From RBG-16-34-14 sp963798865 (lineage in GTDB: Bacteria; Bacteroidota; Ignavibacteria; Ignavibacteriales; Ignavibacteriaceae): a stretch of 64,000 nt of DNA. Shown here piece by piece: positions 28,141-37,229 of the stretch. Numbering within the stretch: position 1 is the first letter of the stretch; each line of letters opens with the position of its first letter. Made by a program: the position numbers and the translations under genes. The notes beneath the pieces are model-generated. The model had not been told where the DNA came from. It made no database searches and worked only from the letters and a program-made list of their open reading frames with translations. The stretch lies in NCBI GenBank assembly GCA_963798865.1, contig CAWCVZ010000004.1:868001-932000 (forward strand), given 5' to 3'.

Positions 28141-28419
28141 TTACTTTCTCTTCGGAAGTAAAGCTTCAACCTCGGAATGCGGACGAGGTATTACATGTAC
28201 GGATACAAGCTCTCCTACTCTCTGGGCTGCGGCGCCGCCTGCATCTGTTGCAGCTTTTACTGCTCCCACATCTCCTCTAACCATTACCGTTACATAACCT
28301 CCACCAATTGTTTCTTTGCCTATCAGCTCAACCTTAGCTGCCTTTACCATTGCATCTGCAGCTTCAATTGCCCCGACTAAACCTTTTGTTTCTATCATCC
28401 CGAGTGCGTCAAGTGACAT
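28141..28419 (-). CDS. BMC-H microcompartment shell protein (PduA/EutM type)
   Basis: A 92-residue single-domain hexameric shell protein. It shows ALGMIETKGLVGAIEAADAM, the pore-region loop ETIGGGY, VMVRGDVGAVKAATDAGGAA and the terminal VHVIPRPHSEVEALLP, all standard for major BMC-H shell tiles. The start has GGGAG upstream. It is the first gene of a short operon with the extended shell protein. The locus has no pentamer (BMV), no signature enzyme and no regulator, so it is a satellite of a BMC encoded elsewhere. Confidence 0.95.
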   Translation of the reverse strand: MSLDALGMIETKGLVGAIEAADAMVKAAKVELIGKETIGGGYVTVMVRGDVGAVKAATDAGGAAAQRVGELVSVHVIPRPHSEVEALLPKRK

Positions 28420-28596
28420 ATAATGCTCCCACGTTGAATTTTTAGTTACCCGAAAATATGTTTAATGCTTTTAATAATCAATCGGATTGAAAAAAATAAA
28501 ATCATTAAACTTTCAAACTATCTCCAGCATCCTTTGTACAGAAGTCACGAACCATTTCACGGAACCATTTTGTACTTAGAATAAAAGACTTAACTT

Positions 28597-28639
28597 CTGT
28601 CAGGAAATGCCTGCCAGCCTATGGCTGGGTTCCTGACAG
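28597..28639. repeat. Nested palindrome between gene blocks
   Basis: Outer arms CTGTCAGGAA and TTCCTGACAG enclose a second stem CCAGCC/GGCTGG. It contains TGCCTGCC, a motif seen again at 42954 and 46613. It lies between the BMC operon and the upstream secreted-protein gene. Confidence 0.75.
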
Positions 28640-28648
28640 CTTTGAAAT

Positions 28649-28675
28649 GAGATGACGTCTTTTAAACGTCATCTC
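28649..28675 (-). terminator. Hairpin downstream of the 28.7-31.9 kb secreted-protein gene
   Basis: Perfect 10-bp stem GAGATGACGT / ACGTCATCTC with a 7-base loop, starting 31 bases after the stop of the upstream minus-strand gene. No clear T tract follows, so termination strength is uncertain. Confidence 0.6.
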
Positions 28676-28705
28676 TTATTGATTCAATACTTCAATAGCC
28701 CAAAA

Positions 28706-31700
28706 TTATTTCAATAACATCATCTTCTTCGTAGAAACAAAAACCTGTCCTGAGCTTGTCGCAGGATTAACCTGTATCCTGTAAATATAAACTCCGCTTG
28801 CAAGATCAGAAGCATCAAATTTTACTTCATATCTTCCGGTAGGCTTTTGTTCATTTACTAATGTCTTTACTTCCTTCCCAAGAATATCATAAATCTTCAA
28901 AGTTACCATTCCATCTTTAGGTATCTGGTATTTTATTATGGTTGCAGGATTGAATGGATTTGGGTAGTTCTGCGCAAGATCGTAAGAATTTATTAATTGG
29001 TTATTATTGAAAGTTATTTGCTGCGATGATGTTTTTGCTAAAACTTCTCCATCATTATACCTTGTTGTCAATGAATATTCCGGATCAAAGTTATTATCAG
29101 TAATTAGCATTAAAACAACTTCTTTATTGCCAATACCGGCAGTGTTAACTTGATAAGATAAATTATCATGGCTATTTACATTTGAACTCCTATACTCAAC
29201 ATTATCAAATTCTCCAAGAATTTCACCGGTTGAATTGTCAATTAATTGCAGCTTAAATGAAATTTGTTTCCCCTCTTGTAATAATAAAGAAGCAGATGAA
29301 GAATCTGTTACACCATAGCGGACACTGAATTTAAAATCAGAGTTGTTATTCAGCATAAATGGTTCACTTATAAGATATTGATTTAACTCCTGAGAATCAG
29401 AGAATAAAATTGTATCCGGAATTTCCACGAAATCAACAAACTGACCATTTACCGTAACATCTCCAACCATAAAATAGAATTCAGCATTATCCTTATAAAC
29501 AACTCCCTGCCTTCCGCTTGAAATACCTGTTTCAGCTATTTTATAAAAACTTCCAAAGCTGTTTGAAACTGTGAAGGTATATAATGACGATACTGGTTTA
29601 AAAACCATCCCGTACATAGAGCTTTTAGTTACGCCATTATTAACCTGGATGTCTCTGCCAGTTGTATTTAGTGTTTTAATAGGTGTCAAATTGTTATCAA
29701 CAAATTTATTTACCGCTCCATTATCCTGGCTCCAGGCAATTATAAATGAACTGTTATCATTTGATTTATTTATTACAGGTGAATCTGTATTATAACCCCA
29801 TGTATAGAATGGTCCTGATGCCGGATTTTTAAATTGTGTAAAAATATCAACACCATAACCATCAAGATCACCAATCCAGCACAAGCGTGCGCCGCCGCTT
29901 AACTCAATATTGATGGATGATAATTTTTTGATACACCGCTGCCTGCCGAAGGTGTTGTGACCGAACCTGATAAGGATAAATTGCCATTTAATGTAGCATA
30001 TTTTATAGAAGATGTGTAGCTCCCTGTAACTTCTTCCCAGGCAAGCTTAAAAGTTAAAGGAACACTGTATGGTTTTTTTGCATAGATAGTTGGATTTACT
30101 GAATTGCTTGTTGTCCAGGTTAATGAAACCGGAGAACCTGTGCCAATTGTTGCATCAACTGTACTATACCATCCATATAGGTTTCCGTTTTTCCAGATAA
30201 CTGTTACCGGGTTAGGAGAATTAGCTGCAGCATTGGAATGTAATCCTACAACAGGTGTTGTATTAGTTGCATAGTAATCTCCGGTTACAGTTGCTATCTC
30301 TTTTTCATCCGTAAAAACCAGAACCTCATTATATCCCCTGATAAAATATTTCATTTTAATTTTAGAGTTACTTCCATATTTCTCCTGGTAAACAATTACT
30401 ATGCGTTCCGTAGAGGAATTTTTAGATGCAAAATCTATACTTGGAAGCTTTCCTTCACCATTGTCTAAAGGCTGATGGTTATTTTCAAGCTGCCAGGTTG
30501 TGCCATTGTCAGAGCTTGTTTCAAGCCAAACCCTGCCCTGGCTTGTGTAAACATTATACAAATAGCCATAATTATCTCTTACAAATTTCCTTTGGCTGTT
30601 GTTCGCATAGGAATTCCCATCTGTTGATAACAAAGAACCTTTAAAATTTGCCTGCACTACTGCGTTGCTGCTTGTAAAGACAACACTGGCTTGGTTTAAA
30701 CCGAATGGCTGTAAGTCAGCACCTGTTGAACTCCATCCCTGCATATAGAAGTTTCTCGTACCTATTGAACTCCCAAGATATATTTGTTGGTCTCCAGACC
30801 AGACATTATAGTAAGTTCCCGAGCTGATTAATTGATTGATAAAGATGCCGCCATAAGAATCTGTTGTATTATTTAAAATATTCATAGGTGAAGAATATTC
30901 TTTAAATTCAACGGATTGGAGCCAGTTGTTGGCATCCTCATAATAAAACCAAGGGTCATAAAACCAGAGTGTACCACCATTAATATCTGTCCGTTCTAAT
31001 TTATTTTTAATTGTAACGGGTGAGGTGCCATTAAATGTAGATTTTTGTATTGGAGGTGAATTCGATTTAACCTGAAAATTATTATGTAATACATATTGGA
31101 GATTCCCACTTTGAAGGTCCCAGTAGTTATGTTTTTGTGTTGTTCCAGTTTGATTCCAATCAATTATAAACGGCATTTCAGCGGTTCTTATATCAACATT
31201 ATCATTTAATGCAAATGATGGGTTTGAACCTGATGGAATTGGATTTTCAATATCGTTATTTAATATCAATGAGCCATAATTTAAACTGCCTCCGATAGAA
31301 TTAAAAAACTGAACACCATATTCCGGTATTTCATAATTGATAAATAAATCAACAGCATATCCCTGATAATCATTAAAATTTTCGAAAGGCCTAAATTCAT
31401 ACCAGCCATTGGGACCAGATTCATTAGGTATTTTAAAACCTAAACAAAGATAATAGCTTTGATTGTTTACTGCATTTTTTACAGCATTAAAAAAAATTGA
31501 ATTATTGTTCTCATCTGCAGTAATATCAAATGATTCATGTCCATTTATGTCTGTTATTGTGGTTCCTGATAAACTTACTGGATAATTTAATATAATATTA
31601 TATGGCCATTGAGGATTAGTAATATCTTCAGTAAGATTATGTATATTAAAAATAAAATGCGAAGGTGCATTTCTATATTTATCTGCAAGAAATCGTAATC

Positions 31701-31944
31701 TTACACTTTTTACTTCGACTTCATAAGGTAAATTTGAGTAGGCCCAAACCCATTTTTTTATTACGCGAAATTGAACAGCAGGGCAACAGTTTATTCCAAC
31801 ATAATCATCTACTCCATTAATACCCCAAGAAGGAGTAGTAAAATTTTCTTTAACTGGTCCGTAAGTATAAATTTGCTGTGCTGATAAATTCCCTTCGAAA
31901 AATAGAAGTACAAGAAAAGTGAGGAATGATATTGTATGTAACAT
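28706..31944 (-). CDS. Large T9SS-secreted protein, one frameshift
   Basis: About 1,080 residues, read as 29899-31944 and 28706-29884. The N-terminus is a signal peptide (MLHTISFLTFLVLLFFEG) after AGGAG. The body is beta-rich with many Trp and Asn (NYGYLYNVYTSQGRVWLETS, WKNGNLYGWYS), like sialidase-type or BNR-type surface proteins. The C-terminus is a sorting domain (QNYPNPFNPATIIKYQIPKD to KKMMLLK). The frame breaks in a run of six A (coding; 29924-29929); seven would join GVSKKLSSINIELSGGARL smoothly. Loop NPATSSGQV in the sorting domain is encoded by a dispersed repeat. No catalytic motif was found. Confidence 0.78.
28744..28765. repeat. Dispersed repeat inside a T9SS sorting-domain coding region
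   Basis: An imperfectly palindromic element (CCTGTCC, GAGCTTGTC, GCAGG) translated in frame as NPATSSGQ between the last two strands of the sorting domain. A diverged relative occupies the same domain position at 37268-37290. Confidence 0.65.
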
Positions 31945-32052
31945 AATTACTCCTGATTTTGTAAATTATCGGCGGAGTATTATTTATTTTTAAAATGCAA
32001 ACAAAAAATGGTGTAATAAAATGACCGTACATCATAGTAGTTTGCATAATTG

Positions 32053-32075
32053 CCCCGATGCCGCCAACATCGGGG
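32053..32075. terminator. Hairpin directly after the lipoprotein gene stop
   Basis: Perfect 8-bp stem CCCCGATG / CATCGGGG with a 7-base loop, starting one base past the lipoprotein gene. A T-rich run (TTTATTTTTTT) follows on the plus strand, so it may work in that direction or simply protect the 3' end of the minus-strand message. Confidence 0.6.
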
Positions 32076-32076
32076 T

Positions 32077-33450
32077 TTATTTTTTTATAATCATTACTGA
32101 TGCAGTATTTATATTGTCTCCTACTATTACACATAAATTATTTTTCACACTTAAAGATCTCCATATTCTATAACTCATTGGATCATAAGGTAAACCAATC
32201 TGTTTCCAGCTTACACCGTTAAAATGCCTTACCGTATTTCTATCTCCAACTACCCAGTAATCATTACTGCTATTTCCTCTTATTGAAGCAATAAAACCTC
32301 TATAATAGACATTGGGATTTCCACCAATGAAATTTTCCGGCATTGATCTCACATAATCCCATTTATTATGTCTATATTGGAAAATAATATTTCCTCCGGT
32401 ATATAAATTATTTTTTTCATCTACCCATACTGATGACAAGCTTCCATAAAGTTTAGAGAACAATTCGTTTTCAGTAACAATTTCACCTGTTATTAGTGTC
32501 CTAAAGCTATTTACTCCTTCATTTTTTAGAATAATACCTTTAAAATTTAAATTATCTGCCCCCGAAATAAATATTTCGTTTTGGTTATTACTATATATAT
32601 CAGCTAAAGGAATATCCGTCCCGCTTTCTATCTTATTCCATTGCCCGTTTTGGTAATGGGCTATGTTTCCATTATTACCAACTACGTATAAATTATTACT
32701 GCTCGTTCCCCAAATTTTGTTGATTGAAAAAGTCCAGGGCATACAGATGGTTTGTGTTTGAATACTATTTTCTATTTTAGCTATCTGGTCTCCCTTTTGT
32801 GCAACCCAGATTTCATTTTCAGAAAATGCAATAATTGAAGATGCCGGATAAGCATTCTGACTGCTTTGCTGTCCACAAATTGTTTTGAACATAATTCTAT
32901 GTAAGTTCCAATCATTTCCATCCCAATGAACGGCATTATAAATTGTATAACCATTTTCACTTGTATCTGCAATTTTAATATCTCCTACGCACCAAATATT
33001 ATCTTCGGAGATAATAGCGCAATCGTATAATATACTGCTGCCGACATCGCCAAATGTCCAGGTTTCAAAAGTAAAGTTGTGGCTGGTGGTGTCCATCGTT
33101 GTAACAGTTAACTCGTTGCTGGATATTGGATTCTCGATACTGGATACTTTTATCTTGTAAGATTTATTCGGCAAGAGTGAATCTATATAGAGAAGCGAAT
33201 CTTTAGCTTTCAGATTTAAGATTTTTGATCTGGGATTTCCACCTGCATCAGTTGTTATTAAGTTTAAATCTGCTGGAAGTTGTAAATTAATAGTTTCTAA
33301 TTGTATCCAGGCTTCTATACATGAGGCATCTTCAAAAGTTAAAGTTAACTTTCTGTTGTCTTCTCTTGGAGGCGGAGGAGGTTCGGTTGTATTGCAAGAG
33401 ATTAAAGAAATCAGAAATAATGAGAATAAATAAATAATTTTCTTTTTCAT
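32077..33450 (-). CDS. Surface lipoprotein with propeller-like repeats
   Basis: A ~457-residue predicted lipoprotein (MKKKIIYLFSLFLISLISC lipobox, then a Pro-rich linker PPPPPRED). An N-terminal Ig-like part (residues ~35-125) ends in VTTMDTTSHNFTFETWTFGD. Then come repeated motifs of the type IWCVGDI, EIWVAQKGDQIAKI, NLYVVGNNGNIAHYQNGQW, DYWVVGDRNTVRHFNGVSW that predict a beta-propeller. Function unknown; it could bind polysaccharide or protein. ATG 33450 gives a clean signal sequence; ATG 33459 is also open. Codons for KVSSIENPISSNE are built from the same repeat as at 16755-16858. Confidence 0.72.
   Translation of the reverse strand: MKKKIIYLFSLFLISLISCNTTEPPPPPREDNRKLTLTFEDASCIEAWIQLETINLQLPADLNLITTDAGGNPRSKILNLKAKDSLLYIDSLLPNKSYKIKVSSIENPISSNELTVTTMDTTSHNFTFETWTFGDVGSSILYDCAIISEDNIWCVGDIKIADTSENGYTIYNAVHWDGNDWNLHRIMFKTICGQQSSQNAYPASSIIAFSENEIWVAQKGDQIAKIENSIQTQTICMPWTFSINKIWGTSSNNLYVVGNNGNIAHYQNGQWNKIESGTDIPLADIYSNNQNEIFISGADNLNFKGIILKNEGVNSFRTLITGEIVTENELFSKLYGSLSSVWVDEKNNLYTGGNIIFQYRHNKWDYVRSMPENFIGGNPNVYYRGFIASIRGNSSNDYWVVGDRNTVRHFNGVSWKQIGLPYDPMSYRIWRSLSVKNNLCVIVGDNINTASVMIIKK
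33118..33149. repeat. TATCCAGTATC-type repeat within a lipoprotein gene
   Basis: The minus strand reads AGTATCCAGTATCGAGAATC then CAATATCCAGC, the same units as the degenerate tandem repeat at 16755-16858. It is translated in frame inside the Ig-like domain of the lipoprotein. Confidence 0.7.
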
Positions 33451-33459
33451 AAATATCAT

Positions 33460-33820
33460 CTTATCATTTCATATAAACATAGGAATTCCTGAATAAAGAA
33501 AAGATGAGAAATTAAAGATGTAGTACCCATTTGCGACTCCGTTTTTGACCTAGCCATTAGGGCTGGTTTTGCATTCTCCCCGTGAAGCACTCCCCAATAA
33601 GAGTGTTTCCCCCGGAAAATAATTTTTGAGAACTCATTTCCAATCTAAAAAAAATAAAACAGAAAAAGCAAATAAGCTTTGTAGTAAGCAATTATTTTCA
33701 ACCCGCATATTGAATCTCTCATCCCCTATTAATTTAACTGGTTTATAAAGTGTAATACTCTTAATTATTATTCCAAGACAGGCAGCATTTTTCCATTAAT
33801 TCCCCTTTCACTCAATCAAA
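33460..33820. other. Intergenic region between nadA and the lipoprotein gene
   Basis: 361 bases with no credible reading frame. A weak inverted repeat (CACTC/GAGTG) lies near 33587-33605. It should contain the lipoprotein promoter and the nad operon end. Nothing else seen. Confidence 0.45.
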
Positions 33821-34762
33821 TCAAACAATCTCCAGCATTCTTTTAATCGGCAGGAGTGCTTTGTTAGCAATTTGCTCTGGTACTTTTACTACAAACTGTT
33901 CATTGAGAAGTGAATAATACAGCTTTTCAAGAGTTATCATCTTCATAAATTCACAGACTGATTTTTCACTAATTGGATAAAATGATTTTTCAGGAGACAT
34001 CTTTTTCATCCTGTGCAGAATTCCGGTTTCTGTTGCGATTACAAATTCATCACTCTCTGATTTTTGTGTATAACGAAGCATTCCTTCCGTAGAAAAAATT
34101 TTCATCTTGTCTCCGTTTGGCTCTGTCCGTGCCCGAACCATACAGGATGTCGAGCATCCGCATTCGGGATGGATTAAAAATTCCGCGCTGGGATATTTAT
34201 TTTGCATCTCTCCAAACTCCACATTGCCGATTTTTTCGTGAACGTGGCAGGCACCTTCCCAAATTGTCATTTTTCTCCCGGTAACAAGTTCAATATAATG
34301 CCCAAGATATTTATCGGGCAGGAACAAAATCTCCTTCTCTTCAGGAATTATCTGCACAACTTTAAGAGCATTTGATGAAGTTACACAATAATCGCTTTCT
34401 GCTTTAACCTCAGCAGTTGTATTTACATAAGAAACAACAACCGCACCCGGATGTTCAGCTTTCCATTTTCTTAACTGCTCTACCGAAATGCTTGCGGCTA
34501 AAGAGCATCCTGCATCCAAATCAGGGATAAGAACTTTTTTATAAGGAGATATTATCGAAGCTGTCTCCGCCATAAAATGAACGCCGCAAAAAACTATTAC
34601 ATCTGCCGGAGTTTTACTCGCCTCGATTGATAAACCTAAAGAGTCGCCAACAAAATCTGCAATATCCTGAACCTCCGGAACCTGGTAATTATGTGCCAGG
34701 ATAACTGCATTCTTTTTTTCTTTTAACTTTTTTATTTCTTCATATAAAAAATCTTTATTCAT
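33821..34762 (-). CDS. nadA: Quinolinate synthase A
   Basis: A 313-residue [4Fe-4S] enzyme condensing iminoaspartate with dihydroxyacetone phosphate to quinolinate. Characteristic parts are ILAHNYQVPEVQDIADFVGDS, the first cluster cysteine in VIVFCGVHFMAETA, YVNTTAEVKAESDYCVTSSNA, and the last cysteines in HPECGCSTSCM. Last gene of nadB-nadC-nadA; 11 bases after nadC. Confidence 0.96.
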   Translation of the reverse strand: MNKDFLYEEIKKLKEKKNAVILAHNYQVPEVQDIADFVGDSLGLSIEASKTPADVIVFCGVHFMAETASIISPYKKVLIPDLDAGCSLAASISVEQLRKWKAEHPGAVVVSYVNTTAEVKAESDYCVTSSNALKVVQIIPEEKEILFLPDKYLGHYIELVTGRKMTIWEGACHVHEKIGNVEFGEMQNKYPSAEFLIHPECGCSTSCMVRARTEPNGDKMKIFSTEGMLRYTQKSESDEFVIATETGILHRMKKMSPEKSFYPISEKSVCEFMKMITLEKLYYSLLNEQFVVKVPEQIANKALLPIKRMLEIV

Positions 34763-34773
34763 TACATTACCTT

Positions 34774-35613
34774 TTAATCAATTATTTTCATAGATATATC
34801 CAGTGCCTCAACTGAATGTGTAAGCTCTCCTACAGAAATAAAATCAACTCCGGTTTCAGCAACTTCTCTAATGTTCTTTAACGAAATATTTCCTGATGCT
34901 TCCGTTAGAACTTTACCATTACAAATTTTAACAGCTTTTTTCATTTCGTCAATTTTCATATTATCGAACATTATTATATCCACTTCTGTTAAAAGCGCTT
35001 CACTTATCTCATTTAGTGTAGAAGCTTCGACTTCAATTTTGAAATTTCTATTTACTTTATTTTTCACCGAAGAAACTGCTTTAGTTAAGCCGCCAGCTAA
35101 TTTAATATGATTATCTTTAATCAACACCATATCAAACAGTCCTATTCTGTGGTTTTGTCCGCCGCCCATCTTTACAGCATACTTATCAAGTAAACGATGA
35201 CCCGGAGCTGTTTTTCTGGTATCAAGAATTTTAGTTTTCAATCCATCAAGCTCTTTTACAAATTTATTAGTCTTTGTTGCAATCCCGCTCATCCTCTGAA
35301 GAAAATTTAAAGCTGTTCTTTCTGCGCTTAATAAACTTTTATAATTAGCTTTAACTTTTGAAATGATTTCACCCTTAAAACATTCATCGCCATCTTTTTT
35401 AACAGGATTCCATTTCATATCCGGATCAAATTTTCTAATAACGAATTCAGCAACATCCAATCCAGCTATAATTCCATTTAGCTTTACAATAAATGCAGCG
35501 GTTTTGATTTCATTGTTGCTTATAATTGAATTGCTGGTAATGTCTCCATTCTTTATATCTTCATCAATTGCGAGATCAATTAGTTTTAAAATTGAAGGAT
35601 CATTTAATTCCAT
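34774..35613 (-). CDS. nadC: Nicotinate-nucleotide diphosphorylase (carboxylating)
   Basis: A 279-residue enzyme converting quinolinate and PRPP to nicotinate mononucleotide. Signature regions are ERTALNFLQRMSGIAT, ILDTRKTAPGHRLLDKYAV, GGGQNHRIGLFDMVLIKDNH and EVEASTLNEISEAL. It starts two bases after the nadB stop, and nadA follows, giving a complete de novo NAD branch. Confidence 0.96.
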   Translation of the reverse strand: MELNDPSILKLIDLAIDEDIKNGDITSNSIISNNEIKTAAFIVKLNGIIAGLDVAEFVIRKFDPDMKWNPVKKDGDECFKGEIISKVKANYKSLLSAERTALNFLQRMSGIATKTNKFVKELDGLKTKILDTRKTAPGHRLLDKYAVKMGGGQNHRIGLFDMVLIKDNHIKLAGGLTKAVSSVKNKVNRNFKIEVEASTLNEISEALLTEVDIIMFDNMKIDEMKKAVKICNGKVLTEASGNISLKNIREVAETGVDFISVGELTHSVEALDISMKIID

Positions 35614-35615
35614 AT

Positions 35616-37180
35616 TTAAAGATACTTTTTTTTCATTCCCGATTTTAATGATTGAAAGATATTATATGCCTGTTTACTTTCTTCCGGAAAATCTATCCTG
35701 ATCTGGCTCCCCCTTGTTTCTTCTCTAGAAAGAGCTCCTTTAATAATTAGCCCGGCAATTGTCTTTAAACTTTTTAGCCTATCAGAGTAATACTCGCTGC
35801 GTTTATATTCCCAGCCATTATCAATATCGGAAACTAATTCTGATGCCTGGCTTAAAGTCATTTTCGATCTTACAATGCCAACATAATCATTCATTATCTT
35901 TTGAATTTTAATCTTCAGTTTTAAGTAGAATGATTCAACATTATTATTAACTAAATATTTTTCTTCTGGATAATCCTGTTCAGTTTTTTTATTGAGATAT
36001 TTTTTTGAATCCTCAACAGCCCTGAAACTGAACACCAGACATTCCAGTAATGAATTACTTGCCAGCCTGTTTGCACCATGCACGCCCGAATGAGCAGCTT
36101 CACCGCATGCATAAATCCCTTTAAAATTGTTTCTCCATTTAAATTTGTATTTATTCCTCCAATCATATAATGCGCAGCCGGGGAAATCGGGATTAAATCT
36201 TTGGTCAGATCAATCTTATATTTTAATAATGCATCATAAATATTATGGAACCTGGATTTAATTTTTGAAGCATTAAGATGTGAGAGTGATAAATAAACTT
36301 TATCGGTTTTTTCTTTCTTCATCACATCAAAAATACTTTTTGAAACAATGTCCCTTGGAGCCAATTCAGCCGATTCATGATAATCAGTCATAAATCTTTT
36401 ACCATTATTTAACAGGTAAGCTCCTTCTCCCCTAACAGCTTCACTTATTAAAAAAGTATCTCCGTTTTCTGAATGGAATGCGGTGGGATGAAATTGAATA
36501 AATTCCATATTTACAATTTCAATTCCGGAATTATATGCTAATGTTATTCCATCCCCGGTAGAAGAATGAGGATTGGTGCTTCTGCTGTAAATTCCTGCGG
36601 CACCACCGGAAGCAATAACAATTATATCTGAAGCAAAAAAATAATTTTGCCGTCCTTTCCATTCATAAGCAGAACAGCCGTAACAATCTTTGTCTTTTGT
36701 AATAAGCTTGTGGACAAGAAAGTTCTCAAAGATTTTTATTCGATTTGAAATTTTAATCTTTTCAATCAGGAACTCCACAATAAATTTTCCGGTTTCATTT
36801 CCGCCAAGGTGAAGAATTCTTCTTTTTGAATGTCCGCCTTCCATTCCGAGTTCATAATTATCACCCGCTCTATCAAAAGATAACCCATCTTTTATTAATT
36901 CATTTATTCTTTGCGGTCCTTCGTTAACAAGAATCCTGACTGCATCCTGATTGCATAATCCTCTGCCGGCTCTTATTGTATCATCAAAATGAATCTCAGG
37001 CGAATCTTCCTCACCAATTGCACTTGCAATGCCGCCCTGTGCCCAGAAAGTGCTGCTTGTCTGAAGAGAATGTTTTGTGAGAATTGAAACTGTTCCATAC
37101 TTTGACGCATGGTATGCAGCATAAAGTCCGGCAAGCCCGCTGCCGATAATAACATAGTCGCTTTTTATTTGATTAATCAT
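35616..37180 (-). CDS. nadB: L-aspartate oxidase, one frameshift
   Basis: A ~520-residue flavoenzyme oxidising L-aspartate to iminoaspartate. It has the FAD site IIGSGLAGLYAAYHASKYG, SSTFWAQGGIASA, EFIQFHPTAFH and RGEGAYLLNNGKRFM. The frame breaks at 36120-36122: coding AAA where AAAA would give ILKGIYACGEAAHSGVHGANRLASNSLLE, the strictly conserved FAD-binding segment. The downstream half (to 35616) is intact in the other frame. ATG 37180 is preferred to the TTG nine bases upstream. A sequencing indel is likely, as nadA and nadC are intact. Confidence 0.9.
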
Positions 37181-37229
37181 TTGCTGCAAAATTCTGACTA
37201 AAGTAATAGTCTAACAAAGAAATGAATTT

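Noticed and set aside
27683..28297. Open frame of 204 codons on the plus strand opposite the BMC genes
   Set aside because: It is antisense to two clear BMC domains; Ser/Thr/Ala-rich composition comes from the complement of conserved codons.
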